Shown one piece after another: positions 52,956-61,567 of a stretch of DNA of 64,000 bases. The translations under genes were made by a program, and so were the position numbers. Under the pieces are notes generated by a model. That model was not told the DNA's origin. It searched no databases and worked only from the letters and a program-made list of their open reading frames with translations. This DNA is from Lewinellaceae bacterium. GTDB lineage: Bacteria; Bacteroidota; Bacteroidia; Chitinophagales; Saprospiraceae. The first letter of the stretch is position 1. Every line of letters starts with the position of its first letter. The stretch covers positions 2,790,001 to 2,854,000 of the forward strand of contig JACJXX010000002.1 of NCBI GenBank assembly GCA_020636435.1, in the 5' to 3' direction.

Positions 52956-54347
52956 ATGCAAAAAACAAGCTATTCAGCCCTTATAGGATTGGCCCTCCTG
53001 GCCCTGCTCTCCTCCCCTGCCCTGGCCGCTTCCGGTGACGGGTGGCAGAACCTATTCAACGGCAAGAACCTCGACGGGTGGGAGAAAAAAAACGGAGAAG
53101 CTGATTACGAAGTGCGCAATGGCGCCATTGTCGGCATTTCCAAAACGGGCACCCCCAACACCTTCCTGTGCACCAAAGAACACTTCAGCGATTTCATCCT
53201 GGAGTTGGAAGTATGGGGGGATGCCGCCCTCAACTCCGGCATCCAGTTCCGGAGCAACAGCCTGCCGGAATACCAGGACGGCCGCGTGCACGGCTACCAG
53301 GCAGAAATAGACCCCAGCCAACGTTCCTACAGCGGCGGCATTTACGACGAGGCACGCCGGGGGTGGCTCTACCCCCTCAGCCTCAACCCGGAAGGACAAA
53401 AGGCATACAAAGTGGGCCAGTGGAACCAATACCGCATCGAAGCCATCGGGCCGGAATTGCGCATCTGGATCAATGGCGTCAATACGGCCAATGTGGTGGA
53501 TGAAATGACCGCCGCCGGTTTCATCGGCCTGCAGGTGCACAGCATCGGCGATGAAGAACAGGCGGGACGGGAGATTTGGTGGCGCAAAATCCGCATTAAA
53601 ACCGAAGGGCTTGAAGAGGAGCGATGGCCCATGGCGCCTCATGCTCCGGAGGCGAACTACCTTCCCAATACCCTGACCGAATACGAAAGGGACAAGGGGT
53701 GGCGCCTGCTCTGGGACGGCAAAACCGCCGAAGGATGGCGCAGCGCCCGCAGCGAAAACTTCCCGGAGCAAGGCTGGGCAATGGAAGATGGGGTGTTGAC
53801 CGTCCTGGAATCCGGAGGGGAAGAGGCTGGCCGCGGCGGGGATATCATCACCAGAAAAAAGTTCAGCAGCTTCGAGCTCAAGCTGGAATTCCGCATCACA
53901 ACCGGCGCCAACAGCGGCATCAAATATTTCGTCGACCCCGAACTCAACAAAGGCCCCGGCTCTTCCATTGGCCTGGAATACCAAATCCTCGACGATAAAG
54001 AACACCCCGACGCCAAAATGGGAGTAAGAGGCAACCGCACCCTGGGGTCTTTGTACGACCTCATTCCGGCTGAAAACTTGTCCACCCCAGGCGGCGCCAA
54101 AGTATTCCGGGGCGTAGGAGAATGGAACCAGGCACATATCATCGTTAAAGGCAACCACATCGAACACTGGCTCAACGGCTTCAAAGTGGTGGAATACGAA
54201 CGCAATACGCCCATGTACCGGGCACTGGTGGCCTACAGCAAATACAAAGACTGGCCCAACTTCGGGGAAATGCCCAGCGGGCATATACTGCTGCAGGACC
54301 ACGGCAACCGCGTTTCTTTCCGCAGCATTAAGATCAGGGAACTATAA
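52956..54347 (+). CDS. Double DUF1080 (3-keto-disaccharide hydrolase domain) protein
   Basis: 463 residues from ATG 52956, followed by the signal peptide YSALIGLALLALLSSPALAA. It has two concanavalin-like DUF1080 domains. The first (about 30-235) has GWQNLFNGKNLDGWEKKNG, LELEVWGDAALNSGIQFRS and WNQYRIEAIGPELRIWING. The second (about 245-463) has WRLLWDGKTAEGWRSARS, KLEFRITTGANSGIKYFVD and GRGNRTLGSLYDLI-like text ending SFRSIKIREL. PF06439 proteins are annotated as 3-keto-disaccharide hydrolases or lyases. Downstream of an oxidoreductase by 152 bp and 9 bp upstream of the next. Confidence 0.9.
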   Translation: MQKTSYSALIGLALLALLSSPALAASGDGWQNLFNGKNLDGWEKKNGEADYEVRNGAIVGISKTGTPNTFLCTKEHFSDFILELEVWGDAALNSGIQFRSNSLPEYQDGRVHGYQAEIDPSQRSYSGGIYDEARRGWLYPLSLNPEGQKAYKVGQWNQYRIEAIGPELRIWINGVNTANVVDEMTAAGFIGLQVHSIGDEEQAGREIWWRKIRIKTEGLEEERWPMAPHAPEANYLPNTLTEYERDKGWRLLWDGKTAEGWRSARSENFPEQGWAMEDGVLTVLESGGEEAGRGGDIITRKKFSSFELKLEFRITTGANSGIKYFVDPELNKGPGSSIGLEYQILDDKEHPDAKMGVRGNRTLGSLYDLIPAENLSTPGGAKVFRGVGEWNQAHIIVKGNHIEHWLNGFKVVEYERNTPMYRALVAYSKYKDWPNFGEMPSGHILLQDHGNRVSFRSIKIREL

Positions 54348-54356
54348 ACCAGGAAT

Positions 54357-55541
54357 ATGAACCGCAGAGTTTTTTTGAAAAAGGGAACCCTGGCCGCCAC
54401 CGGGCTGGCCTTGGGGCAAATGGGGGCATGGGCAAAGCCCATTGCTAAAAACGACGTTGTTCGGCTTGGCGTCATTGGCGCCGGCGACCGGGGAGGAGGC
54501 ATCATCCGCATCCTGAAAGATATGCCCCAGTTTAAAACGGTAGCCTGTTCCGACATCCTGCCTTTCCGGCTGGAAAAAGCGCTGGCCGATGCCGGCAAAG
54601 GCTGCAAAGCCTATCCCGACTACCGGGGCTTGCTCGAAGATAAAGACGTCGATGCCGTCCTCATCGCTACTCCCTTGTCCATGCATTATCAGATGGCAAT
54701 AGATGCTCTGGACAGCGGCAAGCATGTATACTGCGAAAAAACCATGGCCTACCATAAAGAAGAAGCCAGAAGCCTGGTTGAAAAAGTCGAAAACGCTAAC
54801 CTCGCCTTCCTCGTCGGCCATCAGTACCGCTATCATCCCCTGTATTTTAAGGTAGCCAGCCTCATCCGCAGCGGATACCTGGGAACCATAACCAACGTTT
54901 ATATCCAGTGGAACCGCAATGGCGACTGGCGGCGCCCCGTCCCGGCCCCTCAATACGAGCGCATCATCAACTGGCGCATGTACCGCGAATACTCGGGGGG
55001 GCTGACTGCCGAGCTTCACTCCCACCAGATCGACTTCGTCAACTGGGTGTTCGACAGCCACCCTGACCGCGCCGTCGGCTTCGGAGGCATCGACTACTGG
55101 AAGGACGGCCGGGAAACCTTTGACAACGTCAACACCCTGCTCGAGTACCCCAATGGCATGAAGGTGAACTGCATCTCCCTGACTGCCAACGCCCACGAGG
55201 GCTTCCTCTTCAAATTCAAGGGCAGCAAAGCGACCATAGAACTGAAAATAGACGAGGCTATGGTTTACCTCGAAAATCTGAACGAAAAGGAAAAAGGCAG
55301 CGTCGATGGCGTTTCCGGCGCCACCCTGGCCGCCCGGAAAAAGGGCGAAGGCTACCCCATCAAGGCAGATCAGGAAAAGGAAGGCTGGGAAGGCACCCAC
55401 TACGCTTTTCAGGATTTTTACGAGTGCATACAATCGGGCAGAACTCCAATTTCCAATGTGCATACCGGCGCAACCGCCGCCATTAGCGTACGCATGGCCA
55501 TTGATGCGCTAAGGGAAGGGAAAATGCAGGTGTGGAGTTGA
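54357..55541 (+). CDS. Gfo/Idh/MocA family oxidoreductase with Tat signal (2)
   Basis: 394 residues. MNRRVFLKKGTLAATGLALGQ is a Tat signal (NRRVFLKK). The Rossmann motif is VRLGVIGAGDRGGGIIRIL. The usual EKP is EKT in VYCEKTMAYHKEEA. The C-terminal domain has SGGLTAELHSHQIDFVNWVF. It follows the double DUF1080 gene by 9 bp, so the two are co-transcribed and co-exported. The EKT variant is unusual and could mean altered catalysis. Confidence 0.92.
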   Translation: MNRRVFLKKGTLAATGLALGQMGAWAKPIAKNDVVRLGVIGAGDRGGGIIRILKDMPQFKTVACSDILPFRLEKALADAGKGCKAYPDYRGLLEDKDVDAVLIATPLSMHYQMAIDALDSGKHVYCEKTMAYHKEEARSLVEKVENANLAFLVGHQYRYHPLYFKVASLIRSGYLGTITNVYIQWNRNGDWRRPVPAPQYERIINWRMYREYSGGLTAELHSHQIDFVNWVFDSHPDRAVGFGGIDYWKDGRETFDNVNTLLEYPNGMKVNCISLTANAHEGFLFKFKGSKATIELKIDEAMVYLENLNEKEKGSVDGVSGATLAARKKGEGYPIKADQEKEGWEGTHYAFQDFYECIQSGRTPISNVHTGATAAISVRMAIDALREGKMQVWS

Positions 55542-55563
55542 GCCGGTTGTCAAAAAGTGACCA

Positions 55564-55700
55564 TTCAGCATCATGATTGTATAACGCCTGGCGCAAAATT
55601 TTGTAAGCCACCCTTCCCCTCCCGAGGGGAATGAGAAGGGGTTCCAGCAGAAAAGGCCTACAAAATTTTGCGCCAGGTGTATTTCATACCTCATGCTGAA
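55564..55700. repeat. Palindromic element with nested hairpins
   Basis: TTCAGCAT (55564-55571) is inverted at 55693-55700. Inside, a 26-bp arm 55584-55609 (ACGCCTGGCGCAAAATTTTG then TAAGCC) is inverted at 55655-55680 with two mismatches. TCCCCT/AGGGGA form the tip. The 137-bp element fills most of the gap before the PfkB gene. Confidence 0.8.
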
Positions 55701-55784
55701 CAGTTACGCCAAAAATTAAAATCAGCTTTCCGGCAAGAAACTCCTGGGAGATCGTTAAATTAGGAGCCTCAATAATCATCCGCC

Positions 55785-56711
55785 ATGCCTGAAAGCCCCT
55801 ACATTGCCATCGTCGGCGCCGCCACCATCGATCTCACCGGCTTCGCCCGGCAACCTCTGAGGTACGAAGACTCCAACCCGGGCAGCCTGAAAGTTTCCAT
55901 TGGGGGCGTAGGGCGAAACATCGCCGAAAACCTGGCCCGCCTGGGGCTGTCCACCCGGTTGATCTGCGCCATCGGAGACGACATTTACGGCGACCTCATC
56001 CAGAGCAGTTGCCAGGAAATCGGCATTGACATTCAGGACAGCTTATTTTTAAAGAACCGCGAGTCGCCTATCTACCTGTCGATCCTGGATGACAAAAACG
56101 ACCTGGCTCTTGGATTGTCAGCCATGGATATTTGCGAGGAGATGGATGTGGCGTTCATCCGGCAGAAAGAGCCGCTGATCCGGCAGGCAAGCCTGGCCGT
56201 GCTGGACACAAACGTGCCCGAAGAGGTGCTGTCTGATGTGGTGCGGCGGGTTCCTTCCCAAAGGTATTTCCTGGATACGGTCGATGGGGGCAAAGCCTTG
56301 CGGGCCAGGAATATCCTGTCCAGCCTGTTTTTGATAAAAACCAATGTACTGGAAGCGGAAATATTGTCGGGCATTAAGATTGCCAATGCGGACAACCTGA
56401 AAGATGCCGCTTCTTTTTTCCATGAAGCAGGTGTGGACAAAGTATTCATTACCAGAGGAGAGCAAGGCGTTTTCTACAGTGGCGAAGGAGTTGCCGAGGC
56501 AGTAGATTCAGAAAAAGTAGCACCGGTCAACACCAATGGCGCCGGCGATGCTTTTACCGCCGGCTTGATCTACGCCTATTGCCAGGGCATGGCCTTCCGG
56601 CAGTGGGCCAGGGTGGGCATGGCTTGCGCCAAAATAACCATTGCTCATGAAAATACGGTAAATCCTGAGATCAGCGAAAAGCAGATACTTTCATTAAACA
56701 ACGGCAAATGA
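55785..56711 (+). CDS. PfkB family carbohydrate (nucleoside) kinase
   Basis: 308 residues. The N-terminus IAIVGAATIDLTGFARQPLRYEDSNPGS, substrate motif GGVGRNIAENLARLG and C-terminal anion-hole/base motif APVNTNGAGDAFTAGLIYA place it in the PfkB/ribokinase family; the layout resembles pseudouridine kinases, but adenosine or sugar specificity cannot be excluded. It phosphorylates its substrate with ATP in the cytoplasm. The stop overlaps the start of the following cyclase gene in ATGA, so the two are translationally coupled. Confidence 0.92.
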   Translation: MPESPYIAIVGAATIDLTGFARQPLRYEDSNPGSLKVSIGGVGRNIAENLARLGLSTRLICAIGDDIYGDLIQSSCQEIGIDIQDSLFLKNRESPIYLSILDDKNDLALGLSAMDICEEMDVAFIRQKEPLIRQASLAVLDTNVPEEVLSDVVRRVPSQRYFLDTVDGGKALRARNILSSLFLIKTNVLEAEILSGIKIANADNLKDAASFFHEAGVDKVFITRGEQGVFYSGEGVAEAVDSEKVAPVNTNGAGDAFTAGLIYAYCQGMAFRQWARVGMACAKITIAHENTVNPEISEKQILSLNNGK

Positions 56712-57832
56712 CAAAATCCAACCGTCGGAAGATTATCTTTCTGATCTCCTTCTGGGTTTTGGCCGCAGTATTTATTTCCACTTACGAAGCGGTTACGCTG
56801 CGCTTTAAATCCCCTTTGGAAGGAGCATCCTACAATTTTTGGAGGAGCCTGGCCACTGTGACCGTGGTTGCCCTCATTGGAAGCACGGTCGTTGCCTCTT
56901 TTGAGGTGCTGTACTTTGCCAGGAAGTTGCGCAAGCGTTCATTTGGCCTGGTCCTGCTGGTCAAAACGCTGTTTTATTTGGCCAGCATGCTGATTTTTAT
57001 TTCCCTCGCTTTTTGGGCCATCATCAGTTTTGAACTGGACCAGCCGCCTTTTCATCACACCGTAACTACGAAAGCATGGGGGTTGATCTCCAGCGCCAAA
57101 TTTATTGTGACGATGGCCTATTGGGGCATTGCCATCCTGTTTGCGCTGTTCGTTTTACAGGTAAGCCAAAAATTTGGGCAGGGCGTACTCGTCAATTTTA
57201 TTCTGGGCAAATACCACCAGCCCAAAGAAGAACACCGGATTTTCATGTTTATCGACCTGCGGTCGTCCACTACTTACGCCGAGCAATTGGGCCACATCCG
57301 GTACAGCCAGCTCATCCAGGATTGCTTCTTCGACCTGACCGATATCGTCAATGCCTACGATGCCCAAATCTATCAGTATGTTGGCGACGAGGTGGTCCTG
57401 ACCTGGGACTTTGGAAAAGTGAAAATAGCCGAAAACTGTATCGAAACCTTTTTTGCTTATGATAGAAAGTTCAGGGAGAAAAGCGTTTACTACCAGGAAA
57501 AATACGGGCTGGTGCCGGAATTCAAAGCAGGCATGAATTCGGGGCTGGTGACTGTTGCCGAAGTCGGGGAGATCAAAAAGGAACTGGCCTATCACGGAGA
57601 TGTCCTGAACACAGCAGCCCGAATACAGGGTCAATGCAACGAGTATGAGAGCCGGCTTTTGATATCAGAAACTTTTAAAAATCATTTATTGCAGGATCCA
57701 TCAAAGTATGAACTGGAATTCAAAGGCAACATCCTCCTTAAGGGGAAACTTGCTTCGGTAGATATTTATCAAGTGAAATACCCGCCGCCAAGTTCGCAGA
57801 AAACCCTCAGAATGGCGGCAGAAAAGACCTAA
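56708..57832 (+). CDS. Membrane class III adenylate/guanylate cyclase
   Basis: 374 residues. Four transmembrane helices (about 8-28, 50-70, 85-115, 130-155) precede a cytoplasmic cyclase catalytic domain (about 175-370). Metal-binding first Asp is in RIFMFIDLRSSTTYAEQLG and the second in YQYVGDEVVLTW. The transition-state part has AGMNSGLVTVAEVGEIKKELAYHGDVLNTAARI, with Asn and Arg. It resembles adenylate cyclases that make cAMP. It overlaps the kinase gene by four bases (ATGA). A signalling link to sugar use is plausible but not shown. Confidence 0.93.
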   Translation: MTKSNRRKIIFLISFWVLAAVFISTYEAVTLRFKSPLEGASYNFWRSLATVTVVALIGSTVVASFEVLYFARKLRKRSFGLVLLVKTLFYLASMLIFISLAFWAIISFELDQPPFHHTVTTKAWGLISSAKFIVTMAYWGIAILFALFVLQVSQKFGQGVLVNFILGKYHQPKEEHRIFMFIDLRSSTTYAEQLGHIRYSQLIQDCFFDLTDIVNAYDAQIYQYVGDEVVLTWDFGKVKIAENCIETFFAYDRKFREKSVYYQEKYGLVPEFKAGMNSGLVTVAEVGEIKKELAYHGDVLNTAARIQGQCNEYESRLLISETFKNHLLQDPSKYELEFKGNILLKGKLASVDIYQVKYPPPSSQKTLRMAAEKT

Positions 57833-57914
57833 TTAAATTCTGCCATTCCTGCCAGAATCAATATATTTGAGTCAGCAAGAAATAAGTCCTTAAAACTCGA
57901 AACACACCTTCAAA

Positions 57915-59261
57915 ATGGCGGAAAACGACAGACGGCAATTCATCAAAAAAATCGGCCTGGCTACCGCCTCTGTTGCGGCGGCGGGCAGCGGCTTTGCAAG
58001 CAGCGGCAAAACGACAACCTACTTGAAAAGAACCAACCCTTTCCCTCCTTCCAAAGCAGTCAACATCGCCCTGATCGGTGCCGGCGGCATGGGCACGGAA
58101 GACACCACCACCTGCCTCCGGCACGAAGGCACCAAGCTGGTGGCGGTATGCGACCTGTACCAGGGCCGGCTGAAAGCTGCAAAGGAGCGGTGGGGCGAGG
58201 GCCTGTTTGCCACATCCGACTACAAAGAAATCCTCAGCCGGGAAGACGTCGATGCCGTGATCATCGGCACCCCCGACCACTGGCACAAGCAAATCTCCGT
58301 CGATGCGCTCAACGCCGGCAAACACGCTTACTGCGAAAAGCCCATGGTGCATTCGGTAGAGGAGGGCCACGAGGTAATCAGCGCCTGGAAAAAGTCGGGC
58401 AAAATTTTCATGGTGGGCAGCCAGGGGCTGTCTTCCCTGGGCAATGAAAAAGCAAAGGAACTGCTGGCGGAAGGCGCCATCGGCGAGATCAACTACGCCG
58501 AAGGGTTCTGGGCGCGCCACTCCCCCGTCGGCGCCTGGCAATACCCCATACCCGACGATGCTTCTGAAAAAACGGTAGACTGGGAACGCTACATTTCCAA
58601 CACCACCCAAAGGCCCTTCGACCCGTTGCGGTTCTTTCGCTGGCGCAACTACCTGGACTACGGCACCGGCATGTCGGGCGACTTGTTCGTTCACCTCTTT
58701 TCGAGCCTGCACTTCATCACCCGCTCTATGGGCCCCACGAAGGTCAGCGCCATGGGCGGGTTGCGGTACTGGAAAGACGGCCGGGAAGTGCCTGACGTGC
58801 TGCTGGGCATGTTCGACTATCCGGAAACGGAGGCCCATCCCGGGTTCAACCTCTCCCTGCGGTGCAACTTCGTGGACGGCACCAGCGGCACAACCTACCT
58901 GAGAATTGTCGGGAGCAAAGGATCGATGGATGTAGAGTGGGAAAAGGTCACGCTCCGGCGCAACTCCGGCTCCGACCAGGACGATTTTGCCAAAGCCAAG
59001 GCCAAAGAAGCGGGAGCAATGGCCTCCGAACGCAAGAAAATGGTCCCGCCCGAGGAGGTCGTTTACAAAGCCGAGGACGGCTACAAGGGCGCCCATTACG
59101 ACCATTTCGGCAATTTCCTCCGTGCGATCCGAACCGGGGGAAGCGTGGTGGAAGACCCCGTATTCGGCTTCCGCGCCGCCGCACCCGCCCTGCTCTGCAA
59201 CGACAGCTACTTTCAGAATAAATTCATCAACTGGAATCCGGTGGAGATGAAAGTGGTGTAA
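57915..59261 (+). CDS. Gfo/Idh/MocA family oxidoreductase with Tat signal (3)
   Basis: 448 residues. MAENDRRQFIKKIGLATASVAAAGS is a Tat signal (DRRQFIKK). The Rossmann fold has VNIALIGAGGMGTEDTTTCLRH and catalytic AYCEKPMVHSVEEGHEV. The C-terminal domain has WRNYLDYGTGMSGDLFVHLFSSLHF. It follows the cyclase by 82 bp and precedes the DUF1080 lipoprotein. Three similar Tat-exported oxidoreductases in 8 kb suggest separate substrates or sequential steps. Confidence 0.92.
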   Translation: MAENDRRQFIKKIGLATASVAAAGSGFASSGKTTTYLKRTNPFPPSKAVNIALIGAGGMGTEDTTTCLRHEGTKLVAVCDLYQGRLKAAKERWGEGLFATSDYKEILSREDVDAVIIGTPDHWHKQISVDALNAGKHAYCEKPMVHSVEEGHEVISAWKKSGKIFMVGSQGLSSLGNEKAKELLAEGAIGEINYAEGFWARHSPVGAWQYPIPDDASEKTVDWERYISNTTQRPFDPLRFFRWRNYLDYGTGMSGDLFVHLFSSLHFITRSMGPTKVSAMGGLRYWKDGREVPDVLLGMFDYPETEAHPGFNLSLRCNFVDGTSGTTYLRIVGSKGSMDVEWEKVTLRRNSGSDQDDFAKAKAKEAGAMASERKKMVPPEEVVYKAEDGYKGAHYDHFGNFLRAIRTGGSVVEDPVFGFRAAAPALLCNDSYFQNKFINWNPVEMKVV

Positions 59262-59280
59262 TATGACGCTTGTTAGGATA

Positions 59281-59365
59281 GAACACGGATGACGCAGATT
59301 GAGCGGATTTACACGGATTGGCTAATGAGCTAACGGCAACCCGCGAAAACCTGTTGAATCCCTGT
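59281..59365. repeat. Dispersed GGATGACGC-type repeat, long copy
   Basis: GAACACGGATGACGCAGATT then GAGCGGATTTACACGGATTG, and AACCCGCGAAAACCTGTTGA near 59339 align over about 80 bp with 28476-28560. It lies between the third oxidoreductase and the DUF1080 lipoprotein. Confidence 0.8.
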
Positions 59366-59472
59366 CGGCCCTGCCCGCCTACCTGGCAGTAAGGAGGCAG
59401 GCGTATTCTATTTCTCAAGTCCAGGATGACTCTTGTTTATCCCCCAGTATAATAATCAAAAAACACACAACC

Positions 59473-60219
59473 TTGAAACAAATACCGATTATTCTATTTA
59501 CAGCAATTGCATCTTCCTTTGCCCTGTACTCCTGCCATTCGGGCCCGGACAAGGCGCCTGCATCTGCAGCGGAAGCCACAGCGGAAGAACCGGCGGCACC
59601 GGAATGGATCAGCCTTTTTGATGGCTCCTCCACTCAAGGATGGCGGGGCTTTAACCGGGAAACCCTGCCGGAAAACTGGGTAATCGAAGACGGCACGCTC
59701 AAATCTCAAAATGCAGGAGGCGAGGAAGGCAATGATATTGTCTACGGAGCAAAAGAGTTCGGGGATTTTGAACTATCCCTGGAATGGAAAATCTCGGAAG
59801 GCGGCAACAGCGGCATCCTCTATCATGTGCTGGAAGGGGAACAATACGAATTCCCCTACGAAACCGGGCCTGAATACCAGTTGATCGACGACATCGGGTT
59901 TCCCGAAAAAATAGAAGACTGGCAGCAGGTGGGCGCCGATTATGCCATGTATCCCGCCGACCCGGCAAAGAAGATCGTCAAAAAGGCCGGCGAGTGGAAT
60001 GCCTCGCGGATTGTCTTTACCCAAGAAAAGGCCGAATACTGGCTCAACGGGCAAAAAGTTGTGGAATTCGTGCCCTGGTCAGACGACTGGACAGAGCGGC
60101 GCAATTCTGGCAAATGGGACGATTACCCCGATTACGGAAACGCAAAAAAGGGCTTGATCGCCCTGCAGGACCACGGCAGCTTCATCTGGTTCAGGAATAT
60201 TAAGATCAGGGAGTTGTAG
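59473..60219 (+). CDS. DUF1080 domain lipoprotein
   Basis: 248 residues. MKQIPIILFTAIASSFALYSC is a lipoprotein signal (lipobox ALYSC). The single DUF1080 domain has WISLFDGSSTQGWRGFNRE, FELSLEWKISEGGNSGILYHVL, GPEYQLIDD and the C-terminal SFIWFRNIKIREL, as in the other cluster members. It would act as a 3-keto-glycoside hydrolase or lyase at the membrane. Last plus-strand gene of the cluster before the palindrome at 60258. Confidence 0.9.
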   Translation: MKQIPIILFTAIASSFALYSCHSGPDKAPASAAEATAEEPAAPEWISLFDGSSTQGWRGFNRETLPENWVIEDGTLKSQNAGGEEGNDIVYGAKEFGDFELSLEWKISEGGNSGILYHVLEGEQYEFPYETGPEYQLIDDIGFPEKIEDWQQVGADYAMYPADPAKKIVKKAGEWNASRIVFTQEKAEYWLNGQKVVEFVPWSDDWTERRNSGKWDDYPDYGNAKKGLIALQDHGSFIWFRNIKIREL

Positions 60220-60257
60220 GGGGGAAGGTGTAAGTGTGTAAAAGTGTAAAGGTGAGA

Positions 60258-60440
60258 GTGCTCCGGAAAGTCTAGTTTGGAACTCCTGCGCCCAATAATG
60301 GGAAATTTTATTTGGACTCCACCCCCTAACACCCCGCCAGCGGGGGAAAACACACCCCTGAATCGGCGGAAATGCCCCCCGCTGGCGGGGATTTAGGGGG
60401 TGGACAAAATATTCTTCGCCATCAATAGTTTCCGGAGCAC
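60258..60440. repeat. Palindromic element with 12-bp terminal inverted repeats
   Basis: GTGCTCCGGAAA (60258-60269) is exactly inverted at 60429-60440. An inner arm CCACCCCCTAACACCCCGCC then AGCGGGGG (60319-60346) is inverted at 60375-60403 with one gap. The 183-bp element lies between convergent genes; the rest of the gap 60220-60550 has only short AT-rich pieces and GTGTAAA repeats. Confidence 0.85.
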
Positions 60441-60550
60441 CCTCAAAGGTGTAAACGTACAGAGTGCTTCGATCCGGGGTTACATTTACACATTTAAACT
60501 TTTACACCTACACGAAACAATAGCATGGGTTGAAAAGGAAGAAGGCTGAA

Positions 60551-61300
60551 TTACTCCTCCTCCCCCTCTTCTCCTCCAGCCGTCGAAAATGTAGTCTCCA
60601 CAAAAGACCGGTTGCCGGCCTCCGACACCGTGCCGATGGCCACTTTGTATTCGGCGCCGGGCTGCAGGAAGCCATCAGGTACTGCAAAAGACTGTGCCGA
60701 GCCAGGCAACGTGGCAGCAATACTGGCATTCATTCCCTCTCCTTCGGCTTCCACCTCTACAATGTATTCCGAAACGCCCTCTACCGGGCCCCATTTGACC
60801 ACCATGCCTTTGATGGGCACATCTTCAGCCTCCGGGGCTGGGTTCTGGAAAGAAGCCGTGGCCGGCAGTTGGTGGCTGAGGGTGGCCTCCGCTTTGAAGC
60901 CGCTGTCTTCGGTATCGATGCCGGTAATTTGGTAGGCGCCTTCCGGAAAGGCCTTTTCCATGCTTTCCATATCATCGGGTTCCGGAGACTCCATGACGAA
61001 TTTCCGCATGCCCATGCTTTCATCGCCGTGGGAGGTGAAGTCGACGAGCATATCTCCGGCGGGGGAAACCACTTTGAGCCGAGTCAGGCCTTCATCGGCG
61101 CCGGTTACTTCGAGGACCACCTCGAAGTCGCCGTCCGTGGCGTTTTGCTCGAAGCGGATGCTGGCAGATTCAAAGGGGGCCCAGGAATCGGGTTCCGCTT
61201 CGGCTTCCGGTTGAGAGGCAGTTTCCTCAGTTGCTGGGGAACCACACTGTGCGCCCATCAGGGCAAGCATCAGGGTAAAAAACAGGATTGGCTTGGACAT
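60551..61300 (-). CDS. Lipoprotein with FN3-like C-terminus
   Basis: 249 residues. MSKPILFFTLMLALMGAQC is a lipoprotein signal (lipobox LMGAQC). An acidic spacer (ATEETASQPEAEAEPD) precedes a beta-sandwich (SIRFEQNATDGDFEVVLEVTG and KFVMESPEPDD). A C-terminal FN3-type fold (IKGMVVKWGPVEGVSEYIVEVE, LQPGAEYKVAIGTVSEAGN) and an EEEGEEE-like acidic end follow. Family not recognised; the fold suggests a surface binding protein. Confidence 0.75.
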   Translation of the reverse strand: MSKPILFFTLMLALMGAQCGSPATEETASQPEAEAEPDSWAPFESASIRFEQNATDGDFEVVLEVTGADEGLTRLKVVSPAGDMLVDFTSHGDESMGMRKFVMESPEPDDMESMEKAFPEGAYQITGIDTEDSGFKAEATLSHQLPATASFQNPAPEAEDVPIKGMVVKWGPVEGVSEYIVEVEAEGEGMNASIAATLPGSAQSFAVPDGFLQPGAEYKVAIGTVSEAGNRSFVETTFSTAGGEEGEEE

Positions 61301-61567
61301 AGGAGTTGGTTAAGTTATGATGAGTGAAAAAATATGAATGCATGCCATTAATAGCTTGTTGGGGGGGGCAAAAACGGCTCCACGCTCGCTTTATGACTTC
61401 AAAAACCGTTTTAATAAACCGGCGAATTCCAGTCGGACACTAATAGGGGGGAGATAGCGGCTGTTATCCTGAACTTTGCAACATTGAATTGCAGACAATA
61501 AATATAGTAATTGTTGATATATTATTGCGGGATACCCGTTTCTTTTTTATCCGATATTTGATGTAAA

